Shown here piece after piece: positions 46,586-55,274 of a DNA stretch of 64,000 bases. The notes beneath the pieces were generated by a model. It was not told the DNA's origin and made no database searches. It was given only the letters and a program-made list of their open reading frames with translations. The translations under genes and the position numbers were made by a program. This DNA comes from Pandoraea anhela. Lineage in GTDB: Bacteria > Pseudomonadota > Gammaproteobacteria > Burkholderiales > Burkholderiaceae. Numbering within the stretch: position 1 is the first letter of the stretch; the number at the start of each line of letters is the position of its first letter. Where the stretch lies: assembly GCF_902459655.1 (NCBI RefSeq), contig NZ_CABPSB010000018.1, positions 57,350 to 121,349 of the forward strand, given 5' to 3'.

Positions 46586-46963
46586 ATCGATCCAATCGAT
46601 GAGAATAAGAAAGTGCCGTCGGAGAACGGCCACCCGAATGATACGTCTTGCTGCGCCGACGATTCTACCTAAGAAATCGCTTTATGCGAGTAGTGCGCGC
46701 ATTATGTTGCGCGCTTGCCGCACAAGGCTGCGCGGCGTTCGCGATGCATGTCGACGCGATTTCGATTCGTTCGGCTCGCACCGTATCGCGCCGCTTCCGT
46801 CCCTCAATTCACGCCTCGATTCAGTCCTCGATTGATTCCTCAATTTCACCCCTCGTTTTCGATTGTCTTTCGACGCATTTTCGGGGCGAATTTTGATGGG
46901 ATTTTTGTGCGATTTCGACGATCTCGCGCTGCGTCGTGCGAGATCCTCACCAGCCGTAAATCC
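46586..46963. other. Gap upstream of the HU-like gene
   Basis: No gene is seen. It holds the HU-like promoter (TAGAAT at 46667-46662 on the minus strand) and a stretch of CCTCGATT repeats near 46806-46860. The region is AT-richer than its flanks. Confidence 0.5.
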
Positions 46964-48076
46964 TCAGAAACGCTGCATTTCACAGGTTTCGCAGCGACCG
47001 TCGCCGTTGCACCAGGCGTCGGTGAGCGTCGTGCCGTCGGCGCCGAAGGTGATGTCGTGCTTCGCGCCGTAACTGCCTGCGAGTTGCAGACGGTCGCCCG
47101 CGAGGGTGCCCTGCACCGTGGTGTGGACATTCGGTTCGACATCGTCGACGCTGCCCGTCACTTGCGATCCGTTGAGCGCGAGCGCCATCAGACGCGTCAT
47201 CGGTTTGCCGAAGAATCCCCACCACGGCGGCGCATTCGTACACAGGCCGCGCCAGCGTCCCGACGGATTGACCCGTTGCAACGGCGCGGGGGCGTTCGCC
47301 TGAACGATACCCTGTGCGTTCGATGCAATCGGCGGTGTGACGACCGTCGTGCCGGCCGGGGCGGGCGCATTGATGGCGGCGACATCGCGCGCGACCTCGG
47401 GCGAGTTCGTTGTCGTCGCGCTCGTGGCATTCACGGCATTGAGCCCTGCCGTGTCGCCGATGGTGCTCGGCAGCGGGGTATCGGGCGACGCTGGCGTGTT
47501 GGCCGCGACGGTCGTGGCGATGCTTGCGTTTTGCGCGGCGGTCGCCGGCGGTGCGTAGGTCGTGACGGCCGCTGACGGCGCCGCTGTGTTTGTCGGTGCT
47601 GCGGCGCCGGGTGCGGCGCTGAAGGTGCCCGGTGCGCCGTCGACGCGCACCATGTCGGCGCTCAGTCCGTCGTTGGGCACCGGTGCCGGTGCCGCAGCGC
47701 ACACGTGACACGACATGTGCGTGAGGCTGTTGCGCGTGAGCGGACGCGTGCCGTACAGGCGCTGGCTGCCTTGAGCACCTTCGCGCAGGATCGTGACGTA
47801 AGGCGTGTCGTCGAGTCGATAATCGATCTTGGCGCATGAGGGCGCGTCGGTCTGCAACGTGATGTCGGCGGAAAAAACACCGTTGAGCGCCCGTGTCGGA
47901 AGGACCGACACCGACGCCGAGCAGTCCGCGACGATCTGCGCGCAATTACACGCGGCGCCCTGTGTACGCGATGCGCCCGGCGCGCCGCCGGACTGCGCAT
48001 GTGCTGCGCCGGCGATGCCGAGCATGCCGGCGACGACCCAACCCGTCGCCCTTCCCAAAGATTTGAAACCCCGCAT
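46964..48076 (-). CDS. Secreted protein of unknown function with Cys-rich ends
   Basis: A 370-residue protein with a signal peptide (RGFKSLGRATGWVV, cleaved after AHAQ). The first 110 mature residues hold Cys pairs (CNCAQIVADC, CHVC), a long Ala/Pro/Thr-rich spacer follows (about 120-260), and the end has another domain with GRWRGLCTNAPPWWGFFGKP and a Cys cluster (CNGDGRCETC). The paired cysteines at both ends suggest a disulphide-bonded extracytoplasmic protein. No family is recognised. Confidence 0.72.
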   Translation of the reverse strand: MRGFKSLGRATGWVVAGMLGIAGAAHAQSGGAPGASRTQGAACNCAQIVADCSASVSVLPTRALNGVFSADITLQTDAPSCAKIDYRLDDTPYVTILREGAQGSQRLYGTRPLTRNSLTHMSCHVCAAAPAPVPNDGLSADMVRVDGAPGTFSAAPGAAAPTNTAAPSAAVTTYAPPATAAQNASIATTVAANTPASPDTPLPSTIGDTAGLNAVNATSATTTNSPEVARDVAAINAPAPAGTTVVTPPIASNAQGIVQANAPAPLQRVNPSGRWRGLCTNAPPWWGFFGKPMTRLMALALNGSQVTGSVDDVEPNVHTTVQGTLAGDRLQLAGSYGAKHDITFGADGTTLTDAWCNGDGRCETCEMQRF

Positions 48077-48144
48077 GATGTTTCCCCGAATGTTGCGGCA
48101 TGTCCTATGCTGCGGATAGTCGATCAAAAGACGTCGGCTGACAA

Positions 48145-48189
48145 GCGCCGAAAGCGACGAAAGCGACGAAAGCGACGAAAGCGAAGAAA
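48145..48189. repeat. 9-bp tandem repeat, 5 units
   Basis: Units of GCGACGAAA, three identical and two with one change, in the 290-bp gap between the secreted protein and the MFS gene. Same period as the repeats at 17, 251, 22252 and 31369. Confidence 0.85.
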
Positions 48190-48366
48190 AACAAAGGATA
48201 ACGGGTCCTTTTCAAGAGAGGCGCACGTCGCGTCGAACATCGCGGCGTCACGCAAAATTCGGATTCCTCTCGTATCCCGGCATCGATAGTGCGGTCTACA
48301 CTGCAGGGACTTGCCCCCTTCATTGAGCTTTCAACGCGCAGTTGCCGTTGTCCACTGGAGCCATGC

Positions 48367-49803
48367 ATGCCTGTCGACCGCACACGTGATCCTGTTGCTT
48401 CACCCGCGTCTTCACCCGCATCTTCACCGGCTTCGCCGCCCCCCTCTGCGGCTGCCGCGGTTTCTACGGCGGCTTCCAAGGCTGCCGCCGATCCCTCTGC
48501 CCAACGTTCGACGACGCCCCTCATGCCTTCCGCCAACCGCGTACTGGCAATGCTGGCGACGCTCTTCTTCGCCATGGGGCTCATTACGTCGCTGAACGAC
48601 ATTCTGGTGCCGCATTTCAAGGCGGCCTTCGATCTGACGTTCCGCGACGCGGCGCTCATTCAGTCGAGTTTCTTCGCTGCCTATTTCGTGGTGTCCTACC
48701 CGGCGGGGCAATACACCGCACGTGTCGGCTACCGGCGCGCGCTGGCCAGTTCGCTCTGGTTGGCCGGGCTCGGGTGCGCGCTGTTCTTTCCGGCGGCGGC
48801 GCTCGTGTCTTACCCCTGTTTTCTGGCGGCGCTATTCGTGCTCGCGAGCGGCATCACCTTGCTGCAGGTGGCGGTGAACGCCTATGTGGAGACGCTCGGC
48901 TCGCGAGGCGAAGCGGCCAGCCGTCTCACCCTGGTACAGGCGTTCAACTCGCTGGGCACAACGGTCGGGCCACCGCTTGCGGCGCTCTGGATATTGGCGC
49001 CGCAGGTCGGTTCCGCTGCGTCGGCGAACGCTCACGCGGTCGATACCGTACGCGGTCCCTACGGAGGGCTCGCCGCGATACTCGTGCTCGGCGGGGTCGT
49101 GCTGTGGCGCCTGACCCTGCCGGAACAGCGCGGCAGCGACGCATCGCCGCCGGGGCTGCTCGGTAACGTTCGCAGCCTTCTGGCGCACCGTCCATTGCGT
49201 TACGGCATCGTGGCGCTATTTCTTTACGTCGGCGCGGAAGTCAGCATCGGAAGTTTTTTGATCGTCTATCTGACGCAGACGGACACAGGCATCGTCGATC
49301 ACGCGCATGCGAGTCGATATCTGGCGTTGTACTGGGGCGGGGCGATGGTGGGGCGCTTCATTGGCGCATGGTTGCTGCGCAAGGTATCGCCGGGGCGGAT
49401 GCTGAGCCTGTGCGCGCTATATAACCTGATGCTGATTCTGGCATCGCTGGCGCTGCCGGCGTCGCTGGCCATGTGGTTGTTGCTGGCGTGCGGTTTGGGC
49501 AACGCGATCATGTTCCCGACGATCTTCTCGCTTTCGGTCGGCGGCCTGCGGGCGCGCGTGAGCGAAGGCGGCGGCCTCATCTGCATGGCGATCGTGGGCG
49601 GCGCGGTCTTGCCTTATCTGCAAGGTGCGTTGGCGGACGGATGGGGGATCGTGTTGTCTTTCCTCGTGCCCGCCTTCGCGTATTGCTACATCGCCGGGTT
49701 CGGTGCATGGTGCGCACGCACCATGAGCGGGTTGGAGGTCGATGCGCCGCAGGCCGGCGGCGCATCGGCTTCCGCAGATCAGCCCGGCTTGCCGAACGTG
49801 TAA
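48367..49803 (+). CDS. FucP-like major facilitator sugar permease
   Basis: A 478-residue MFS protein with 12 membrane helices, of the FucP/GluP branch: MGLITSLNDILVPHFKAAFD and the motif YPAGQYTARVGYRRAL are typical. These are proton-linked transporters of fucose, galactose, glucose and other sugars. A Ser/Ala/Pro leader of about 45 residues precedes the first helix (a start further in, at MPSANRV, would remove it); the ATG at 48367 has GGAG 6 bases upstream. The 3' end overlaps the convergent pagP gene by 25 bp. Confidence 0.85.
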   Translation: MPVDRTRDPVASPASSPASSPASPPPSAAAAVSTAASKAAADPSAQRSTTPLMPSANRVLAMLATLFFAMGLITSLNDILVPHFKAAFDLTFRDAALIQSSFFAAYFVVSYPAGQYTARVGYRRALASSLWLAGLGCALFFPAAALVSYPCFLAALFVLASGITLLQVAVNAYVETLGSRGEAASRLTLVQAFNSLGTTVGPPLAALWILAPQVGSAASANAHAVDTVRGPYGGLAAILVLGGVVLWRLTLPEQRGSDASPPGLLGNVRSLLAHRPLRYGIVALFLYVGAEVSIGSFLIVYLTQTDTGIVDHAHASRYLALYWGGAMVGRFIGAWLLRKVSPGRMLSLCALYNLMLILASLALPASLAMWLLLACGLGNAIMFPTIFSLSVGGLRARVSEGGGLICMAIVGGAVLPYLQGALADGWGIVLSFLVPAFAYCYIAGFGAWCARTMSGLEVDAPQAGGASASADQPGLPNV

Positions 49804-50441
49804 CGTCCGAAGATGAACAGCACGTTGCCGTTGCCTTTGCCGCCCGGCACGTAAGCCGTGGCGACTGCCGCGCGTCCCATGCCGATTTCGGCGAGGGGGA
49901 GCGCGGCGGGGAAGGGCACGCCGCCGAGGGTGTCGGAGCGCGACATCAGGAACACCGTGTAGCCGAGGCCGAACCGGACCGGCCCCGCATTCGCGACGTT
50001 CCAGATCCGTCCGTAGCCCGCCATCGGCGACCAGTCGTTGTGCGAGTCCTTGAATGCCATTGCGTACAGCATGCGAGAGCCGTTCTTACCGTCGGACAGC
50101 ACGCGGCCATAACCGAGGCCCCATGGGTTCTCGTTGAACTGGGCAATCTTTTCGCTCGTGTAGGCGAAGCGAAGATGATGCGTATGCAGCGGCACGTACA
50201 GATCGCTCGCGCCTTCGGTCGCAATCTCGCGAAACTCGTCCGCGATGGCGCCCGTCCAGGTAGAAATGACGCCGGGCGAATCGTCTGCCTGCGCGTTCAG
50301 GGCCGTCAGGCAAGTGAGCAAGCCCAGTGCGGCAGTCGTTGCAGCAAGCCGTTTGAGGGGGAAAGTTCGGGAACGTGTGGCAAGCGATGCGAGTGAAATC
50401 GATGGCGCGAGCCGCCCGGTGCATTGGGGGTTCGTAGTCAT
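49779..50441 (-). CDS. pagP: Lipid A palmitoyltransferase PagP
   Basis: Outer-membrane enzyme that moves a palmitate to lipid A, 220 residues with a long N-region, a hydrophobic core and cleavage near ALNAQA. The eight-strand barrel region keeps the family features DLYVPLHTHHLRFAYTSEK, NENPWGLGYG, LYAMAFKDSHNDWSPMAGYG and TAYVPGGKGNGNVLF. The family's active-site His is present in DLYVPLHTHHL. E. coli PagP is shorter, so the mature start is inferred. Overlaps the MFS gene tail to tail. Confidence 0.9.
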   Translation of the reverse strand: MTTNPQCTGRLAPSISLASLATRSRTFPLKRLAATTAALGLLTCLTALNAQADDSPGVISTWTGAIADEFREIATEGASDLYVPLHTHHLRFAYTSEKIAQFNENPWGLGYGRVLSDGKNGSRMLYAMAFKDSHNDWSPMAGYGRIWNVANAGPVRFGLGYTVFLMSRSDTLGGVPFPAALPLAEIGMGRAAVATAYVPGGKGNGNVLFIFGRYTFGKPG

Positions 50442-50731
50442 GGTTGAGTGCGACTTGTTGCGAGAAGCGTGTCGGTCGAGATCGTCGACATCGCGTGTGA
50501 AACCGAAAGGCGTCGAGTGCTGCGGGCGCGCCGATATGCCACGCGATATCCGTCAATACCGAGCCTTCCAGAGACCGTTCCTAGACTGCCGGGGCTTCAC
50601 GAAAGTTCTCAGCACGTCGCTTTTTCACGGAATTTCATTTCACCGTCAGCGTGCCATGCACGAATTGACCGAAGTGGCTGCGCGACAGCGAAGTCCTTTT
50701 GCATCAATGACATACCGCGGATATCGACGCG

Positions 50732-50766
50732 TTATTCACCGGGTTGTGAACATTTTCTGTGGATAA
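50732..50766. repeat. DnaA-box repeat, copy 1
   Basis: A degenerate box TTATTCACC starts at 50732 and a perfect box TGTGGATAA at 50758-50766, with the same 26-bp start-to-start distance as in copies 2 and 3. Between them lies GGGTTGTGAACATTTTC. Confidence 0.75.
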
Positions 50767-50912
50767 CGCCCGGTCGGCGCGCGCGCGACCGCTCCTGTTT
50801 GTGCGATCGGGACCGGTGCGCCCGAGTGCCGACGCGCTCACGTCATGGCGCAGCAAATGCGCGCCACATCTTTTTCCCTTCCGATCAAGCACTTGAGATA
50901 GCTATCCGCGAG

Positions 50913-50947
50913 TTGTCCACTGGTTTGCAAACAGATTCTGTGGATAA
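50913..50947. repeat. DnaA-box repeat, copy 2
   Basis: A degenerate box TTGTCCACT starts at 50913 and a perfect box TGTGGATAA at 50939-50947, 26 bp apart. Between them GGTTTGCAAACAGATTC contains the perfect 10-bp palindrome GTTTGCAAAC. Confidence 0.75.
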
Positions 50948-51057
50948 CGATGTGCCCTGAAAACCGCGCCACGCCTCGTTTTGCAGCAGGTGGCCCAACT
51001 TTCGCGCGCGAGAAATCTTCTTTGTCGGATCAGTCACTTGCGATGCTTTTCCGCAAG

Positions 51058-51092
51058 TTATCAACGGGCTTGTGAACAAAAAATGTGGATAA
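51058..51092. repeat. DnaA-box repeat, copy 3
   Basis: A degenerate box TTATCAACG starts at 51058 and a perfect box TGTGGATAA at 51084-51092, again 26 bp apart, with GGCTTGTGAACAAAAAA between. It is the copy nearest the AT-rich segment, at its left border. Confidence 0.75.
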
Positions 51093-51109
51093 ACCGTCAA
51101 TCTCTTAAA

Positions 51110-51168
51110 TCCCAATATATGGGACTAATTTTTACATATTGACATTTTTATTCTCGCGGAATTACGAT
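51110..51168 (+). promoter_or_regulatory. mhpF promoter with palindromic operator candidate
   Basis: TCCCA-ATATA-TGGGA (51110-51124) is a 15-bp dyad of the size bound by IclR-family regulators. It lies about 15 bp upstream of TTGACA (51139-51144) with TACGAT (51163-51168) 18 bp further on, a fair sigma70 promoter. An IclR-family gene follows the operon and is the likely binder. Confidence 0.45.
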
Positions 51169-51208
51169 GCGCCTCATACCGGTGGACGGACAGGTTCAGG
51201 AGACGACA

Positions 51209-52153
51209 GTGACGGAACGACGCAAACAGAAAGTGGCGATCATTGGCTCGGGCAATATCGGCACCGACCTGATGATCAAGGTGATGCGCAACAGCGAGCA
51301 TCTGGAGATGGGCGCGATGGTCGGTATCGACCCTGCCTCTGACGGTCTGGCGCGCGCGCAGCGTCTGGGCGTGCCGGTGACGGCGCACGGCATTGACGGT
51401 CTGCTTGCGATGCCCGGTTTCGAGGACATTCGCATTGCGTTCGATGCGACGTCGGCGAAGGCTCACGCGCATCACAACGCATTACTGCAAGCGCGCGGCG
51501 TGCAGGTCATCGATCTGACACCCGCCGCCATCGGTCCGTATGTGATTCCGTCGATCAACCTCGACGCGCATCTCGACGCCCGCAACATCAATATGGTGAC
51601 GTGCGGCGGTCAGGCGACGATCCCGATGGTCGCCGCCATCTCGCAGGTCGCGAAGGTGCACTACGCAGAAATCGTCGCATCGATTTCGAGCAAGTCGGCG
51701 GGCCCCGGCACGCGCGCCAACATCGACGAATTCACCGAGACGACGTCCAAGGCCATCGAGGTGCTGGGCGGGGCCTCACGCGGCAAGGCGATCATCGTGC
51801 TCAATCCGGCCGAGCCGCCGCTCATCATGCGCGACACGGTGTTCGTACTCTCCGAACCGGGCGATCAGGCCGCCATCGAGGCGAGTATTCAGGCGATGGT
51901 CGACAAGGTGCACGCTTACGTGCCGGGCTATCGTCTCAAGCAGAAAGTGCAGTTCGAGTTGTTCGACGCTTCGCGTCCGCTCAACGTACCGGGCCTGGGC
52001 AAGCGCACGGGGCTGAAGACCTCGGTATTCCTCGAAGTGGAAGGCGCTGCGCATTATCTGCCGGCCTATGCGGGCAACCTCGACATCATGACCAGCGCCG
52101 CGCTGGCTTGCGCCGAGCGCATTGCCGCTACCCGTCTGGCGCTCGCGGCCTGA
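51209..52153 (+). CDS. mhpF: Acetaldehyde dehydrogenase (acylating)
   Basis: NAD-dependent enzyme of 314 residues that oxidises acetaldehyde to acetyl-CoA, normally in a channel complex with the aldolase next to it. NAD-binding [18 protein letters not shown] lies at the N-terminus; the catalytic Cys is in [17 protein letters not shown] start is chosen because AGGAG stands 6 bases upstream and the Rossmann strand follows directly; the ATG at 51167 would add a leader and overlap the -10 element. The downstream mhpE lies 34 bp after the stop. Confidence 0.93.
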   Translation: MTERRKQKVAIIGSGNIGTDLMIKVMRNSEHLEMGAMVGIDPASDGLARAQRLGVPVTAHGIDGLLAMPGFEDIRIAFDATSAKAHAHHNALLQARGVQVIDLTPAAIGPYVIPSINLDAHLDARNINMVTCGGQATIPMVAAISQVAKVHYAEIVASISSKSAGPGTRANIDEFTETTSKAIEVLGGASRGKAIIVLNPAEPPLIMRDTVFVLSEPGDQAAIEASIQAMVDKVHAYVPGYRLKQKVQFELFDASRPLNVPGLGKRTGLKTSVFLEVEGAAHYLPAYAGNLDIMTSAALACAERIAATRLALAA

Positions 52154-52187
52154 ACCTCGCACGCGCTCTCAGGAGACACACACCATC

Positions 52188-53207
52188 ATGATGCAGAAAA
52201 AGCTCTATATCTCCGACGTGACACTGCGCGACGGCAGCCACGCGATTCGTCACCAGTACAGTATTGCCAACGTAAAGGCGATCGCTGCGGCGCTCGACAA
52301 GGCCAGAGTCGATTCGATCGAAGTGGCGCACGGCGACGGTCTTGCCGGGTCGAGCTTCAACTATGGGTTCGGCGCTCACACCGACCTCGAATGGATCGCG
52401 GCCGTGGCCGAAACGGTAACGCATGCGAAGGTCGCCACGCTGTTGCTGCCGGGGGTGGGCACCGTGCACGACCTGCGCGCCGCCTATGACGCGGGCGCGC
52501 GAGTGGTGCGCATCGCCACGCATTGCACCGAAGCCGATGTGTCGCGTCAGCACATCGCGTATGCACGTGAGCTCGGTATGGACACCGTCGGCTTTCTGAT
52601 GATGAGTCACATGACCACGCCGCAGCATCTGGCCGAGCAGGCCAAGCTGATGGAGTCTTACGGTGCGCAGTGTATCTACGTGGTCGATTCGGGCGGCGCG
52701 CTGGGCATGAACGACGTGCGCGACCGTTTCCGCGCCTTCAAGGACGTACTCAATCCCGAAACGCTCACCGGCATGCACGCCCACCATAACCTGAGTCTGG
52801 GGGTGGCGAACTCGATCGTGGCTGTGGAAGAGGGCTGCGACCGTATCGACGCGAGCCTCGCGGGCATGGGCGCGGGGGCCGGCAATGCGCCGCTGGAAGT
52901 GTTCATCGCGGCGGCGTCGCGTCTGGGCTGGAACCACGGGTGCGATCTGTACACGCTCATGGACGCTGCCGACGACATTGTGCGTCCGTTGCAGGATCGC
53001 GCCGTGCGTGTGGACCGGGAAACGTTGGCGCTGGGTTACGCGGGCGTGTATTCGAGCTTCCTGCGTCACGCGGAAGCGGCGGCGGCGCGTTACGACCTCA
53101 AGACCGTCGACATTCTGGTGGCGTTGGGCGAGCGTCGCATGGTGGGTGGCCAGGAAGACATGATCGTCGACGTCGCGCTCGATCTGCTCAAGCGTCGCGC
53201 GGCTTGA
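52188..53207 (+). CDS. mhpE: 4-hydroxy-2-oxovalerate aldolase
   Basis: Mn2+-dependent aldolase of 339 residues that splits 4-hydroxy-2-oxopentanoate to pyruvate and acetaldehyde. Signature [15 protein letters not shown] at the N-terminus carries the metal-binding Asp; the metal-binding His pair is in [10 protein letters not shown], and the C-terminal DmpG communication domain begins near [11 protein letters not shown]. It is the last known step of the meta-cleavage pathway; no hydratase or dioxygenase gene is in the window. ATGs at 52188 and 52191 are alternatives. Confidence 0.95.
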   Translation: MMQKKLYISDVTLRDGSHAIRHQYSIANVKAIAAALDKARVDSIEVAHGDGLAGSSFNYGFGAHTDLEWIAAVAETVTHAKVATLLLPGVGTVHDLRAAYDAGARVVRIATHCTEADVSRQHIAYARELGMDTVGFLMMSHMTTPQHLAEQAKLMESYGAQCIYVVDSGGALGMNDVRDRFRAFKDVLNPETLTGMHAHHNLSLGVANSIVAVEEGCDRIDASLAGMGAGAGNAPLEVFIAAASRLGWNHGCDLYTLMDAADDIVRPLQDRAVRVDRETLALGYAGVYSSFLRHAEAAAARYDLKTVDILVALGERRMVGGQEDMIVDVALDLLKRRAA

Positions 53208-53271
53208 GCGATGAGCGAGCGGGTCACGGCATGCCGTCGCGCTTCGTCGAAGCGTCACCGCGCACGGCGCG

Positions 53272-54066
53272 TCAGGCGTGCGCGTGCCCCGACCAGCCCA
53301 GTTGGCGGCTGATCTGCGCGGCGGCCTGCTTCACGCTCGGCACGAGTTCCTGCATTCGCTCGCGACTCATGTACTTGGTCGTACTGGAGACGCTGATGGC
53401 GGCGACGATGCGCTGACTGGCGTCGTACACCGGTGCGGCCACGCAGCGGATTTGCGGCGTGTCGTCTTCCAGATCGAACGCGTACCCGTTGCGCGCATAG
53501 TCGTGCATGCGCGCGAGCCACGCCGCCGTGTCGACGCGATGTGACGGGACTTGCGTCTGGTAGTGCGCGAGCTGCGCGCGCCATTGCGCTTCGTCTTGAT
53601 CCAGCAGTAGCGCCTTGCCGACGCCCGTCACGCAAATCGGTTTGCGTCCGCCGATGCGAGAGCTGATCTCGACGGCGCGCTGTCCGGGCAATTTGTCGAG
53701 ATACATCACTTCCCAGCCGTCGGCGACGGCCAGGTGCACCGTGTCCTGCGTTTGGCCAGCGAGCGTTTCCAGCGTCGGACGCGCCACACGCGGCAAGTCG
53801 ATCTGGCGATACGCGAGAAACCCCAATTCGATGAGCTTATTCCCAAGTCGATAGCCGCGACGCGGTTCGAAGCGCAGATAGCCGGCGTGCACCAGGGCCG
53901 AGGCGATCCGGTGCGTGGTCGACAGCGAGATGCCTGTGTGTGTCGAGAGCGCCGGCACCGTATCGATGCCGGCGGCGACGGCCTCCACGATGTCGAGGCC
54001 GCGAAACAGCGTCTGGCTCGCGAGCGTACGGGGGCGCTCGACCTCGGGGGCCTTCGACTTGGCCAT
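53272..54066 (-). CDS. IclR-family transcriptional regulator
   Basis: A 264-residue regulator: an N-terminal winged helix (TLFRGLDIVEAVAAG, STTHRIASALVHAGYL) and a C-terminal effector domain (VHLAVADGWEVMYLDK, CVTGVGKALLLDQ). IclR proteins often control aromatic catabolism and bind small acids. It is tail to tail with the aldolase gene, 64 bp apart, and is its probable regulator. Its ATG overlaps the TGA of the PilZ gene by one base. Confidence 0.9.
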   Translation of the reverse strand: MAKSKAPEVERPRTLASQTLFRGLDIVEAVAAGIDTVPALSTHTGISLSTTHRIASALVHAGYLRFEPRRGYRLGNKLIELGFLAYRQIDLPRVARPTLETLAGQTQDTVHLAVADGWEVMYLDKLPGQRAVEISSRIGGRKPICVTGVGKALLLDQDEAQWRAQLAHYQTQVPSHRVDTAAWLARMHDYARNGYAFDLEDDTPQIRCVAAPVYDASQRIVAAISVSSTTKYMSRERMQELVPSVKQAAAQISRQLGWSGHAHA

Positions 54067-55022
54067 CAGGCGCCCCCGAGCGCGAGCAGCCGCTCATACA
54101 CATAGCACTTGAGCGCGACGTAATGCGACGGTTCGAGTGTCGGTAACTCAATGCCGTGCATATGGCCGTCGTCTCCCTGTTGCACGCCGCGAATCGTGCC
54201 GGTGGCTTCGATCGGCATGTCGATGTCGCCCACTCGCACGCGAAAGGCCAGTTGTACGTTGTCGCCAGGCGCGCCGAGCGCCGTATCCGAGAGCAGCGAA
54301 ACCCCCTCGGCGCTGACGTCCTGGAGCAGCGCCAACTGCTGTACGTCGGCAGGCCCGACGAGCCCTACCGACGCGACCAGTTTGGTGGGCACACGCTGCG
54401 AGCGGCGCAGCACCTTGCGGCGAATCTGCGCCGGCGCCGACAGCACGACGTATTCGAACGGCATACGCTCCACGCGCTCGACCGTGCATACGAAGTGATA
54501 GATGTCTTCGCCAGAGAACGTCCACAGTTCGAGCCGTTCGCTCACCTGAAGGGTCGGCGGGGCAGCGCGACCGGTCGGCGCGGTGACGAACAGCATCTGG
54601 TTCGGGGCATGGCCGATCACGCGGGTGCGCACACGTTGCGATCCCGCACCGGGCGGCAGTTGAATTTGCAGCCAGTCGCCGGGACGCAGATTCAGGTCGG
54701 TGAGTGCGTACTGGGGCGGCGTCGATCCCGATGCGGTGGGGGGCGCGGGGTCAGTGGGGACTTGCGTCGGCGCCTCGGTGTCGGCCGACACCGCCTCGTC
54801 GCCGCCGAGGGTCGCCACGCGATGCGGAGCGAACGACGTGAATAGCCAGTCGCGCCCGGCTTGTGTCGGCACGATATCGCCGGCGGCCAAAAGCGGCTCG
54901 CCGTTGCGGTCGACGATGGCCCAGGGCAGCGCTTCGCCCAGCGGGATTTCGTCGGGCGTCAGCGGCACGAGGGGCAGGCCCGTCGGGAGTGCGGCAGACG
55001 CTTGAGCAGGTGTGTTGGTCAT
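54066..55022 (-). CDS. PilZ-domain protein (YcgR-like)
   Basis: A cyclic-di-GMP receptor of 318 residues. An N-terminal region (LGEALPWAIVDRNGEPLLAAGDI), a YcgR-type PilZN domain in the middle and the PilZ domain at the C-terminus with RRSQRVPTKL and DVSAEGVSLLS, which hold the RxxxR and DxSxxG c-di-GMP motifs. YcgR proteins act as a brake on the flagellar motor or regulate exopolysaccharide, but flagellar genes are not seen here. The stop overlaps the IclR start codon. Confidence 0.88.
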   Translation of the reverse strand: MTNTPAQASAALPTGLPLVPLTPDEIPLGEALPWAIVDRNGEPLLAAGDIVPTQAGRDWLFTSFAPHRVATLGGDEAVSADTEAPTQVPTDPAPPTASGSTPPQYALTDLNLRPGDWLQIQLPPGAGSQRVRTRVIGHAPNQMLFVTAPTGRAAPPTLQVSERLELWTFSGEDIYHFVCTVERVERMPFEYVVLSAPAQIRRKVLRRSQRVPTKLVASVGLVGPADVQQLALLQDVSAEGVSLLSDTALGAPGDNVQLAFRVRVGDIDMPIEATGTIRGVQQGDDGHMHGIELPTLEPSHYVALKCYVYERLLALGGA

Positions 55023-55274
55023 AGGGCGAAAGTCTACCGCGACGCATTGGCACTTGGCGAGAGGGGACGCGTTCCCACTGGCGGAACAAGCACACAAGTT
55101 GCGTAAGTGGGTACTCGCTGGGGTGACACCGTGCCGGCGCGTGCGGCGGGCGACGGCACAGCCGCATCGGGTCTGCGCGCGTGTCCGCTCGACAAGGCGC
55201 CGCGCATTCGATGTCGTCTGCCTATAGTCGACGGTTTGCCGGCGTGCCCGGCGACGTTCGTGCAGGAGGACGCG

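Larger units (their letters stand above)
50442..51208. other. 767-bp non-coding region with three DnaA-box repeats
   Basis: No gene is supported in this stretch. It carries three repeats, each with a degenerate and a perfect DnaA box, and an AT-rich segment at about 51097-51155, followed by the promoter of the acetaldehyde dehydrogenase gene. It contains no dnaA, dnaN, rpmH, parAB or rep gene, so it is not the usual chromosomal origin locus of the Burkholderiaceae. Confidence 0.65.

Noticed and set aside
251-48189. CRISPR arrays
   Set aside because: The short repeats are contiguous 9- or 12-bp units without unique spacers and there are no cas genes.
50442-51208. A true chromosomal oriC
   Set aside because: Perfect DnaA boxes and an AT-rich stretch fit, but the expected neighbours (dnaA, dnaN, rpmH, gidA or parAB) are absent and the flanks are pagP and mhpF, so only an origin-like element is claimed.
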